From contig NC_003076.8 in NCBI RefSeq assembly GCF_000001735.4, positions 26,539,835 to 26,603,834 on the forward strand: a DNA stretch of 64,000 nt, written 5' to 3'. This stretch comes from Arabidopsis thaliana. Taxonomy: Eukaryota; Streptophyta; Magnoliopsida; Brassicales; Brassicaceae. The position numbers and the translations under genes were made by a program. The notes beneath the pieces were generated by a model. The model saw only the letters and a program-made list of their open reading frames with translations, was not told the origin of the DNA and did no database searches. Below are positions 45,389-56,372 of this stretch, piece after piece (the first letter of the stretch is position 1; every line of letters begins with the position of its first letter).

Positions 45389-47921
45389 ATGTGGTGTTTG
45401 TCCTGCTTTAAACCTTCCACTAAACATGATCCCTCTGAGGTAATTCAATTTATTTGGCTCTCTCTTGGTTTCGTGAAGATTGCTTAACTTTTGACCTCTG
45501 AAACTTGCAGGATCGTTTTGAAGAAGAAACAAATATCGTTACAGGTATTTCTCTGTATGAAGATGTCATCTTACGTCAGAGAAGATCAGAAGCTGATCAG
45601 ATAGAATGGGCTATTCAAGATAGCTTCAACCCGCAAGAAACTTCTCGTTGTCGTCAGCGAGAGGAGGATGATCAGATAGCGCGTGGTTTGCAATATGTGG
45701 AAGAAACTGAGCTTGATAAATCAGTTGTGGACGAAGAAGATCAGCAGCTTTCTAAGATTGTTGAGGAGAGTTTGAAGGAGAAAGGCAAAAGTAAGCAATT
45801 TGAAGATGATCAAGTGGAAAATGATGAACAGCAAGCTCTGATGGTTCAGGAGAGTCTATACATGGTGGAGCTTTCTGCTCAACTTGAAGAAGATAAAAAC
45901 ATTTCAACAATACCTCCGCTGAATGAAGATGCGCAGCTTCAGAAGGTTATTTGGGAAAGCGCGAAGGGTAAAGGCCAAATAGAGCATTTCAAAGATCCAG
46001 TGGAAGAAGATGGAAATCTTCCAAGGGTAGATCTCAACGTTAACCATCCTCATAGGTAAGTGTTTGTCTATTACTTTGGCGGTTTCCTTGCATGCTTTAT
46101 TACAAGATAGAAATGTCCTGACCTGGTTAAGATTATTTCACTTGTAGCATATGTGATGGTTGCAAATCTGCGATTGAATATGGAAGATCTGTTCATGCCT
46201 TGGGTGTTAATTGGCATCCTGAATGTTTCTGTTGTCGTTATTGCGACAAACCAATCGCTATGCACGAGGTTTAGAACCGTATATGAAAGCTTCCTTTTTT
46301 ATAGTGATTGGTACTTTAATATACTAATTGAGTTGCTCATTATGTTTTCTGATGCAACATCTAACTCCTGAGGGCTACTTAGTTTTCAAACACAAAAGGG
46401 AGGTGTCATATAACCTGCTACGAGCGTAGTCACCCAAACTGCCATGTCTGCAAAAAGAAGGTAACTTCCCATTGGGGTCTATGAGTTGAAAGTTAAATAA
46501 TTGGTATCTTATAACAGTTTACGACTTATGTATAATCTGTTGTACTTTTCCTGGCGATGATGGATCTTAATGTAATTGTATTCAGTTTCCTGGTAGAAAG
46601 TATAAAGAACATCCCTTCTGGAAGGAAAAGTACTGCCCTTTTCATGAAGTTGATGGAACTCCCAAGTGTTGCAGTTGTGAAAGATTAGAGGTGGGTTTAC
46701 TTTCACTTCAATATGAATATTGGCAAATGAGCATGAGATAAAGAATCAACCGCCATTTCAAAAGAAGAAGTAAAGCTTTCTCATGATTTTTTTTTGTTTG
46801 CAGCCCTGGGGAACGAAGTATGTAATGCTTGCTGACAATCGGTGGCTATGCGTAAAATGTATGGAATGCGCGGTTATGGATACTTATGAGTGCCAACCAT
46901 TGCACTTTGAAATCCGTGAATTCTTCGGAAGCTTAAACATGAAGGTTGAGAAAGAATTCCCTCTTCTTTTGGTGGAGAAAGAAGCGCTGAAAAAAGCTGA
47001 GGCGCAAGAAAAGATCGTGAGTACATTTTTTGAACTGAAAATTCCTTATCTCTCTATTTCTCTTTCACTCATATGTTTTGTGAGTTTCAAAACAAGCAGG
47101 ACAATCAGCATGGGGTTGTAACCAGAGGTATTTGCCTGTCTGAAGGGCAGATTGTCAATAGTGTAAGAGCTTATAGGGGGTAACACTTACTTGAGACTAA
47201 AACTAGATTGGATTCATGACTTTAACTCTGCTCTGGTCCACATATACAGGTCTTTAAAAAGCCAACCATGGGGCCAAACGGCGAGCTAGTAAGCTTGGGT
47301 ACAGAACCTCAAAAGGTTGTTGGTGGATGTGAGGTCACTGCAATTCTCATCCTATATGGACTTCCTAGGTACAATAATCTTTTTTAAGCTCATCTCATCC
47401 TTCTAAGTAATCTCACGCAAATAGACTAAATCAAATCTCTTTTCGGACACAGGTTACTAACTGGATATATCTTGGCTCATGAGATGATGCATGCTTGGCT
47501 TAGACTCAATGGTACTACTAGTACCCAATTTGTATTTGCCAATCAATATGGAGAGAGCTCTCAACTAAAAGTGCTATTTGGTTTGATCACAGGTTATAGG
47601 AATCTTAAGTTAGAGCTGGAAGAAGGAATATGCCAAGTGCTAGGCCACATGTGGTTGGAGTCACAGACATACTCCAGTTCTGCAGCTGCATCATCAGCTT
47701 CTTCTTCTTCGAGGACTCCAGCTGCTAATGCATCAAAGAAAGGTGCTCAATCTGATTACGAGAAGAAACTGGTGGAATTTTGCAAGGATCAGATAGAAAC
47801 AGACGATTCACCGGTCTACGGTGTTGGATTCAGGAAAGTTAACCAGATGGTCTCAGACTCCAGCCTCCATAAAATCCTGAAAAGTATTCAACACTGGACG
47901 AAACCAGATTCAAATCTTTGA
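45389..47921 (+). CDS. DAR7: DA1-related protein 7: UIM-like repeats, LIM domain, DA1 peptidase domain
   Basis: DA1-family ubiquitin-activated peptidases limit organ growth; DAR7 from memory is At5g66610. Exons 45389-45439, 45511-46055, 46148-46268, 46383-46460, 46586-46690, 46804-47016, 47100-47162, 47250-47368, 47453-47511, 47593-47921 give 560 residues. Order: Cys-rich start [10 protein letters not shown]; three UIM-like helices ([43 protein letters not shown]); LIM domain from about residue 200 (CDGC ... [10 protein letters not shown] ... CHVC); a second Cys/His block ([15 protein letters not shown]); peptidase motif HEMMH at 441-445 with [14 protein letters not shown] downstream. Intron 47512-47592 is 81 bases with no stop, so reading through it gives a 587-residue form (see findings). 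Confidence 0.92.
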
Positions 47922-48750
47922 AGCACCTAATATAGGACAAATCGAAACATACCTCTCTAGAACATATATATACAAACGCACACTTATGTCTGGTTTTTCT
48001 TTCTGGATCCAAAATACAACTATAACAGAAAAATAGACATGAGCACGTCCAATTATATAACTTTCTATTTTCAGCACAATATCATTTCATAGTACAATTA
48101 TGACAAATTAAGACATTGCATGTGTGCTGCTACATAAGTTTCAATATCGAAAAACTATGTTTCACACTTTCTTAATTTAATTTCCAGTAGTTGCATTGTC
48201 ATTTTCACAAAATTAACCCTTTTACTTATATCATATTTTGAAACTTTCTTATATTTTTTTAATGAATGATAGTTAGTAAGTGGCTAAATGCTATAAATAT
48301 TTTCTTTTATTTATTTATCATGATTCTTATTGGATGTTGTTGACAAGAAAACTAGTACTATTTGATTGGATACAGTATTTCGCATTAAGGAGCTGAAACG
48401 GCAACGTTTCAAGAGGGAGGGAAATAACTAATTAAAATCGTCTCGAAAGGGTAAACAATTACGAAACTGCCACCAAGAAATGTGCTTGCGGCACGTGTGC
48501 AAAAAAACAGCTGGTCTTTCGCTTTGGACCACAAAAAGTAAGTGTGTGTGTGTGTTTCTCTTTCTTCTCCACACGCCTTGCATTCTACTACTTTCTTTTT
48601 CTTTTCTTCTCTCAAAAAGACCAATTCAACACAGTAGCTGCTCAATGGTCTTTCGAAACTTCTCGAAATTCTCGTGGAAGACCTCGCGAACTTTCCACTT
48701 GAGGAAAAGAATCGGAAACCGGTTTGGGCTACAACGAGACCCAAAAAGAC
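47922..48750. other. Intergenic: DAR7 3' flank and DAR6 promoter
   Basis: AT-rich, no gene. The right part (about 48480-48750) is CT-rich and likely the DAR6 5' leader. A GT repeat run lies at about 48541-48553. Confidence 0.5.
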
Positions 48751-48791
48751 ATGGCCTCTGATTACTATTCATCTGACGATGAAGGGTTTGG
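48751..48791 (+). other. Upstream ATG exon of DAR6
   Basis: ATG at 48751 (MASDYYSSDDEGF) ends at donor TTTGG|GTAAGT. Joined to 49362 it can be used in two ways. Ending the next exon at 49389 (GAAAAG|GTTGG) puts it in frame with DAR6 and gives a 644-residue protein; ending that exon at 49445 puts it out of frame and makes it a 52-codon overlapping uORF. The 644-residue form matches the length I remember for the annotated protein. Confidence 0.45.
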
Positions 48792-49403
48792 GTAAGTGTT
48801 GACTTTTTTTAATAATTATCTCAATTTCGGTCGAGTCGTTAGTTATTAACTTTGACGGCTCGGAAAAAGAATAATCCTTTGTAAAAGGTTCATCCATCAT
48901 TAATGTGTCGTCGTTCAGAACCGTGTCTGCACAAAAATTGGGGAATTTTAGAAAAACACATGTGAACACTTTTTATCATTATAGTCTCTGCATTCTACTT
49001 TCAGCTCAAATTCGTCCAAGGTTAGATCATGTCCCGTTTCAGATATTTTCAATCTTCTGTAGACATAGATTCTTCTTTCTTTTGTTTCATACTAAGCTGT
49101 GTTTCATACCTGTATCAGGTTGTTGTTGTTGTCTTTGTGTCTGTCTTGTTCTTTATCTAATGTCGATGTCTTAGTTTGCTGAGATGATCGTCAACATGTT
49201 TCCTAACTATGCTGTGAACTTTCTTAACCTAGTTTTCGTTTATTTGATTATAGTTCAAGCATTTTGCCTTTCTGATGTAAATTGAGATGTTTGGCTTGGA
49301 AAAGTGAAATCTTTTAATGTTCTCCCGATCCTTGGGTTCTCAATGATTGATTCGTTTGCAGGGAAAAGGTTGGTCTGATCGGTGAAAAGGTTGGTTTTCG
49401 AAG

Positions 49404-52172
49404 ATGTGGTGCGTCCCCTGCTGCTTCAAGCCCTCCACTTCTGAGGTAAATATGATATGTTTGGTTGTTTCTTTTGTCTCAGCAAAGTTTGGTTCCAAGT
49501 TTGTCTTTTTCCCTTTCTAGACTTTAACTTTTGGGGTCTGAAAACATGTAGGATCGTTTTGAAGCAGAAACTATTCACGTCATAGAAGTTTCACAGCATG
49601 AAGCTGACATTCAGAAAGCTAAACAGCGTTCTTTGGCCACTCATGAAGCTGAAAAGCTTGATTTGGCCACTCATGAAGCTGAACAGCTTGATTTGGCCAT
49701 TCAAGAATTTTCTCGTCAAGAGGAGGAGGAGGAAAGAAGGCGCACCAGAGAGTTAGAAAACGATGCGCAGATAGCAAATGTTCTTCAACACGAGGAAAGA
49801 GAAAGGCTGATCAATAAGAAAACTGCATTGGAAGACGAAGAAGACGAGCTGCTTGCTAGGACTTTAGAGGAGAGTTTAAAGGAGAACAACAGAAGAAAAA
49901 TGTTTGAAGAACAAGTGAACAAGGATGAACAGCTTGCTCTGATTGTTCAGGAGAGTCTGAACATGGAAGAGTATCCTATTCGACTTGAAGAATATAAAAG
50001 TATATCTCGTAGAGCTCCGTTGGATGTAGATGAGCAGTTTGCTAAGGCTGTTAAGGAGAGTTTGAAGAACAAAGGTAAAGGAAAGCAATTTGAAGATGAA
50101 CAAGTGAAGAAGGATGAGCAGCTTGCTTTGATTGTTCAGGAGAGTCTAAACATGGTAGAGTCTCCTCCTCGACTTGAAGAAAATAACAACATTTCCACTA
50201 GAGCTCCTGTGGATGAAGATGAGCAGCTTGCAAAGGCTGTTGAAGAGAGTTTGAAGGGGAAGGGTCAAATAAAGCAATCAAAAGATGAGGTGGAAGGAGA
50301 TGGAATGCTCCTAGAGTTGAATCCTCCTCCTAGGTAAGCTTATGCGTTTATTGCTAATTTTCTTGTATTCATTATCTCAACTCTTAAGTATGTCCACACC
50401 TGGTTAAAGAATCTTTTGACTTGTAGCTTGTGTGGTGGTTGCAACTTTGCGGTTGAACATGGAGGATCTGTGAATATCTTGGGTGTTCTTTGGCATCCTG
50501 GATGTTTCTGTTGTCGTGCTTGTCACAAACCAATTGCTATCCACGATATCGAAAACCATGTATGGAACTGTTTTTTTTTGGTATATTAATATACTCCTTG
50601 ACATGTTCGTTTTGTTTTTTTTGTTTGATGCAAAACCTAAATTCTTGATAACTATCTTAGGTTTCAAACTCAAGAGGCAAGTTTCACAAATCGTGCTATG
50701 AACGGTACTGCTATGTCTGCAAAGAGAAGAAGGTATACCATTTTAGGATTCTCAGTAGTAATTTGTCATGGTGTCGATGAATGTAACTGTAACTGTATTC
50801 TTTCAGATGAAAACGTACAATAATCATCCGTTTTGGGAGGAAAGATACTGCCCTGTTCATGAAGCTGATGGAACTCCCAAATGCTGCAGTTGCGAAAGGT
50901 TAGAGGTGAGTTTACCTTTCAAACAACAAAACACGGCAACGGGGAATGATATGAGATCCAGAATCAACCACCATATTGAATAAGAGAAGGAAACCATAAT
51001 CTTCGGGTTTAAGTTTCTTAGGATCTTGGCAAATTTTCTTTGCAGCCTAGGGAATCAAACTATGTAATGCTTGCTGATGGTCGATGGCTATGCCTCGAAT
51101 GTATGAATTCTGCCGTTATGGATTCTGATGAATGCCAGCCTTTGCACTTTGACATGCGTGATTTCTTCGAAGGCTTAAACATGAAGATTGAGAAAGAATT
51201 TCCTTTTCTTTTGGTGGAAAAACAAGCGCTGAATAAAGCTGAGAAGGAAGAGAAAATTGTGAGTACATTAGTTATTTGAAACTTCCATCTTTCTCTCTCT
51301 CTCTCACTCATATGTTTTATAAAAAATTTACACAAGCAGGACTATCAGTATGAGGTGGTAACCAGAGGTATTTGCCTATCTGAAGAGCAGATTGTCGATA
51401 GTGTAAGACTTTATCTTGGGTAACACTTACTTCAGACTAAAACCAGATTAGATTCATGACTGTAACTCTGGTCTGGTCCACATATACAGGTCTCCCAAAG
51501 GCCAGTCAGGGGGCCAAACAACAAGCTAGTAGGCATGGCTACAGAATCTCAAAAGGTAACTCGTGAGTGCGAGGTCACTGCAATTCTCATCCTATATGGA
51601 CTTCCTAGGTACTTTTACATCTCTTCCACCTCATCTCCCAACTGAGTACTCTCTTGGCTCAAAATCAATCTATGTTGAAACACAGGTTACTAACAGGATA
51701 TATTTTGGCTCACGAGATGATGCATGCTTATCTTAGACTCAATGGTACGTAAATGGTCAAATATCCAACATTTGTAACGATGATGATCATGACCAAGAAT
51801 TGTGAGGGAGAGGTCTCTAAGCGTTTTTGGTTTGATTTGATTACAGGACATAGGAACCTGAACAACATTTTGGAAGAAGGAATATGCCAAGTTCTAGGTC
51901 ACCTGTGGTTGGATTCTCAGACATACGCCACTGCTGATGCTACTGCAGATGCATCATCATCAGCTTCTTCTTCTTCCCGCACTCCTCCAGCTGCTAGTGC
52001 GTCAAAGAAAGGTGAGTGGTCTGATTTCGACAAGAAACTGGTGGAGTTTTGCAAGAATCAGATAGAAACAGACGATTCACCGGTCTACGGTCTTGGATTC
52101 AGGACAGTTAACGAGATGGTGACAAACTCCAGCCTCCAGGAAACCCTGAAAGAGATTCTTCGCCAGAGGTAA
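49404..52172 (+). CDS. DAR6: DA1-related protein 6: five UIM-like repeats, LIM domain, DA1 peptidase domain
   Basis: Exons 49404-49445, 49552-50333, 50427-50559, 50661-50732, 50807-50905, 51046-51258, 51340-51402, 51490-51608, 51686-51744, 51847-52172 give 635 residues from the ATG at 49404 ([14 protein letters not shown]). I chose this start because the same Cys motif opens DAR7 and DAR3. Exon 2 codes a Glu-rich helix with a short duplication ([20 protein letters not shown]) and five UIM-like units ([28 protein letters not shown] twice, [28 protein letters not shown]). Then LIM (CGGC ... [10 protein letters not shown] ... CYVC), the Cys/His block ([15 protein letters not shown]), and HEMMH at 517-521 with [14 protein letters not shown]. 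An alternative upstream start gives 644 residues (entry at 48751). The C-terminal linker is Ala/Ser-rich. From memory At5g66620. Confidence 0.9.
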
Positions 52173-52241
52173 AGACGATCCCAGATTCAAAGTTTTGAAT
52201 TTGCCATACAAGACACGTCGACACATACATACATACCATAT

Positions 52242-52276
<35 letters not shown>

Positions 52277-52480
52277 TTCAGAACAATGTTTTCAAGCTAT
52301 CACCAAGTACCCTTTTTTTCTTGTCCGGCGTTTCCTTCTTTGGTGTGTTTTTGATTTTGGGAATGCTGCTTCTTTGTTTTTGTTGTGTGTAAACCCTTTT
52401 TCATCTTAATCCCGTAAAGTTGGAAACCTTTGGAGGATTCTGCGTTCAGCAAATGTATCTTCGTTCGGATTAAACTCCTT
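50334..52480 (+). repeat. Duplicated block, copy A (DAR6 intron 2 to 3' flank)
   Basis: From the donor after exon 2 to about 300 bases past the stop, this block matches 54003-56140 closely in exons, in introns (for example the intron after the ENHV exon and the one after CCSCERLE) and in the 3' flank (GACGATCCCAGATTCAAAGT, ATACAAGACACGTCGACACA). It contains a TA microsatellite absent from the other copy. Confidence 0.8.
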
Positions 52481-52885
52481 AGTGAAACTATTTCTTGCGT
52501 TGCTAATTATTCGTTACAGGTCCGTTATAAATCATTCCCCAGGGAAATAGTTTTATGCATTTTTGTTCAACATTTTAGAGACCACCATGAACTACATATT
52601 AAATTACTCTAATAAAATGATATATCCTGTTGCAAAATCATTTATTATCTGGGTGTTAATTATTTTTGTTTCCCTTTTTACGCAATTGCCAAGGCAAGAA
52701 CGAAGGTATTTTCTACAAGTAAAGTAGTAAACAAATACAGGCCCCACGGAGAGGCAGTGGTACGTACGTACGTTGTTCTTTTTTGTTTTACACGCGTTTT
52801 ACTATCGACAATCAGTTGACCATTTCGGTTCTAGTTTCTCTCTCGCTCAATTTGTGAGAGCTCTTGAAGAAGGAAAAACAATACC
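52173..52885. other. Intergenic: DAR6 3' flank and DAR5 promoter
   Basis: No gene. Left 300 bases belong to the duplicated block. A TA dinucleotide run of about 30 bases lies at about 52244-52274. Near 52758-52772 an ACGTACGTACGT-type run precedes the DAR5 leader. Confidence 0.5.
52244..52274. repeat. TA microsatellite
   Basis: About 15 TA units in the DAR6 3' flank. The homologous position after DAR5 has only a few units, so it expanded after the duplication or shrank in the other copy. Confidence 0.8.
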
Positions 52886-55857
52886 ATGCCGATCTCGGAT
52901 GTCGCTTCTTTGGTTGGAGGTGCTGCTTTGGGAGCTCCACTTTCTGAGATATTTAAACTGGTAATTGAAGAGGCCAAGAAAGTGAAGGACTTTAAACCAT
53001 TATCCCAGGATCTCGCTTCGACGATGGAGAGATTGGTTCCGATTTTCAACGAGATCGACATGATGCAACAAGGATCGAACCGAGGTACGAGTGAGCTAAA
53101 GGTTCTGACCGAAACGATGGAACGAGCTGGGGAAATGGTTCATAAGTGTTCACGCATCCAGTGGTACAGTATCGCCAAGAAAGCTTTATATACCAGAGAA
53201 ATAAAAGCAATCAATCAGGATTTTCTCAAGTTCTGTCAGATTGAGTTACAGCTTATTCAGCATAGGAACCAGTTGCAATATATGCGTTCCATGGGCATGG
53301 CAAGCGTGAGTACGAAAGCCGACCTACTGAGTGATATTGGGAATGAATTTTCCAAGCTTTGTCTAGTGGCTCAGCCCGAAGTAGTTACTAAATTTTGGTT
53401 GAAGAGGCCATTAATGGAGTTAAAGAAGATGCTTTTTGAAGACGGAGTGGTTACCGTCGTGGTCTCTGCTCCTTATGCCCTCGGGAAGACCACGTTGGTT
53501 ACAAAGCTTTGCCATGATGCAGATGTTAAGGGTATTACCGTATACCCAAAATCTTGGTTTCCCCTTTTTTTATTGGAATAAGAGCATGTTTCTCATGTCG
53601 TCTACTTTTGGCAGAAAAATTCAAGCAGATCTTCTTTATCTCTGTGTCAAAATTCCCTAACGTGAGGCTCATCGGACACAAGTTACTCGAGCACATTGGT
53701 TGTAAAGCAAATGAATATGAGAATGACTTAGATGCAATGCTCTACATTCAACAACTGCTGAAGCAACTTGGACGAAATGGGTCTATATTGTTGGTTTTAG
53801 ATGATGTTTGGGCTGAGGAAGAGTCCTTGCTACAAAAGTTTCTGATTCAGCTACCTGATTACAAGATTTTGGTGACTTCTCGGTTTGAGTTCACAAGTTT
53901 TGGTCCCACTTTTCATTTGAAACCCTTGATAGATGACGAGGTCGAATGCAGAGATGAGATAGAAGAAAATGAAAAGCTTCCAGAGGTGAATCCTCCTCTT
54001 AGGTAAGCTTATGCGTCTATTGCTAATTTTCTTGCATTCTTTATCTCAATTCTTAAGTATGCCCACACTTGGTTAAAGTATCTTTTGACTTGTAGCATGT
54101 GTGGTGGTTGCAACTCTGCGGTTAAACATGAAGAATCTGTGAATATTTTGGGTGTTCTTTGGCATCCTGGATGCTTCTGCTGTCGTTCTTGTGACAAACC
54201 AATTGCTATTCATGAGCTCGAGAACCATGTACGGAAATGTTCTTCTTTTGACAATTGTTTGGTATATTAATTTACTCCTTGACATGTTATTTTTTTTTTG
54301 TTTGATCCAAAACCTAAATTCTTGATAACTCTCTTAGGTTTCAAACTCAAGAGGCAAGTTTCACAAATCCTGCTATGAACGGTACTGCTATGTCTGCAAA
54401 GAGAAGAAGGTATACCATTTTAGGATTCTCAGTAGTAAGTTGTCACGGTGTCGATGAATGTAACTGTAACTGTATTCTTTCAGATGAAAACGTACAATAT
54501 TCATCCGTTTTGGGAGGAAAGATACTGCCCTGTTCATGAAGCTGATGGAACTCCCAAATGCTGCAGTTGCGAAAGGTTAGAGGTGAGTTTACCTTTCAAA
54601 CAACAAAACACGGGAAAGGGGAATGATATGAGATGAATAATCAGCCACCATATCGTTAAAACTTAAAAGAAGGAAACTAGCTAGATAATCCCACTGGTTT
54701 GAGTTCTTATGATCTTGGCTAATTTTCTTTGCAGCCTAGGGGAACAAAGTATGGAAAGCTTAGTGATGGTCGATGGCTATGCCTAGAATGTGGGAAATCC
54801 GCTATGGATTCTGATGAATGCCAGCCTTTGTACTTTGACATGCGTGATTTCTTCGAAAGCTTAAACATGAAGATTGAGAAAGAATTTCCTTTAATTTTGG
54901 TGCGGAAAGAACTGCTCAATAAAAAGGAAGAGAAAATTGTGTGTACAGTTCCAAGCTAAAACTTCCATATATATATATCTCTCTCTCTCTCCACTAATCG
55001 TTTCGTAAGTGTTTTACACAAGCAGGACAATCATTATGAGGTGTTAATCAGAGCTTATTGCATGTCTGAACAGAAGATCATGACATATGTAAGAAGCTAT
55101 ATTTTACCCCCTTAAGATTCTAATACTAGATTGGAATGCATGACTTCAACACTGGTCCACATATACAGGTCTCAGAGGAGCCAAGGACGGGTCAGAACAA
55201 GCAGCTTATAGACATGGATACGGAACCTCAAGGGGTTGTTCATGAGTGCAAGGTCACTGCAATTCTCATCCTATATGGACTTCCTAGGTAATGTAACATC
55301 TCCTTCCAACTCATCTCCCCCTTCTAAGTACTCTCCTGCGCCGATAGACTAAATAAAATCTGAGTTCAAACACAGATTGCTAACAGGATATATCTTGGCT
55401 CACGAGATGATGCATGCTTGGCTTAGACTCAATGGTACGTAATTGGTCAAATATCCAACATTTGTAACGATGATGATCATGACCAAGAAACGTGAGGGAG
55501 AGGTCTCTAAGCGTTTTTGGTTTGATTACAGGACATATGAACCTGAACAACATTTTGGAAGAAGGAATATGCCAAGTGCTAGGTCACCTGTGGTTGGAGT
55601 CTCAGACATACGCCACTGCTGATACTACTGCAGATGCAGCATCAGCTTCTTCTTCTTCTTCCCGCACTCCTCCAGCTGCTAGTGCCTCAAAGAAAGGTGA
55701 GTGGTCTGATTTCGACAAGAAACTGGTGGAGTTTTGCAAGAATCAGATAGAAACAGACGAATCACCGGTCTACGGTCTTGGATTCAGGACAGTTAACGAG
55801 ATGGTGACAAACTCCAGCCTCCAGGAAACCCTCAAGGAGATTCTTCGCCGGAGGTAA
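52886..55857 (+). CDS. DAR5: DA1-related protein 5: RPW8 + partial NB-ARC fused to LIM and DA1 peptidase domain
   Basis: Exons 52886-53531, 53615-54002, 54096-54228, 54338-54409, 54484-54582, 54735-54938, 55026-55088, 55169-55287, 55376-55434, 55532-55857 give 702 residues, the length I remember for At5g66630. Residues 1-150 are an RPW8 domain ([20 protein letters not shown]). A partial NB-ARC follows: P-loop [10 protein letters not shown] at about 195-204, kinase-2 [21 protein letters not shown], then LKPL. It stops there: no GLPL, MHD or LRR. The end of exon 2 ([11 protein letters not shown] ... VNPP) returns to DAR6-like sequence. LIM (CGGC ... [10 protein letters not shown] ... CYVC), Cys/His block and HEMMH at 584-588 follow. 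The RPW8-NB part resembles the NRG1-type helper receptors known further along this chromosome arm. UIM repeats are missing. Confidence 0.93.
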
Positions 55858-56140
55858 AGACGATCCCAGATTCAAAGTTATGAATTGCCATACAAGACAC
55901 GTCGACACATACATACCAATACCATATACATATAGTCATATATATACAGAGCCATGTTTTCAAGCTATCACTTTTTTTCGGCGTTTCCTTCTTTTGGTGT
56001 GTTCTTTTATTTATTTTGGGATTGCTGCTTCTATGTTGCTGTGTGTAAACTGTTTCTTCTTCGTTTTCCCGTAAAGTTGGAACCTTTAGAGGACCTTGCG
56101 TTAAGCAGTTCTATCCTCTCGGATTCAGTTCTTGCGGCGT
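54003..56140 (+). repeat. Duplicated block, copy B (DAR5 intron 2 to 3' flank)
   Basis: Partner of the block at 50334-52480. Exon sizes match except one exon (204 instead of 213 bases), and intron sequences align almost base for base over long runs. This shows a recent segmental duplication or gene conversion that covers LIM, peptidase and 3' flank but not the N-terminal exons. Confidence 0.8.
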
Positions 56141-56372
56141 ATCCATTCCCGCTTAAAATAAAGCAAGTGTTTTTAGTTTTTTTCCCCGGTTCCCTTGTTA
56201 ATTTTCCGGTCAAATTGTTTTACACAGTCAAATCTTTCTGTGTCCATTCCTCTTTTGTGTCGTTTCATTGAAGCACACCACATGTTCGACCATTTGTCCC
56301 AACCACGAGATTCTTCATAACCATTTGGTTTCTTAATTCTTTTTTTCATTTTGATTGTCACTGTGATTTCAG
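55858..56372. other. Intergenic: DAR5 3' flank and PPR leader
   Basis: Left 280 bases belong to the duplicated block. The rest leads to the PPR ATG at 56373. The T-rich plus frame here (55954-56271) is flank, not a gene. Confidence 0.5.
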
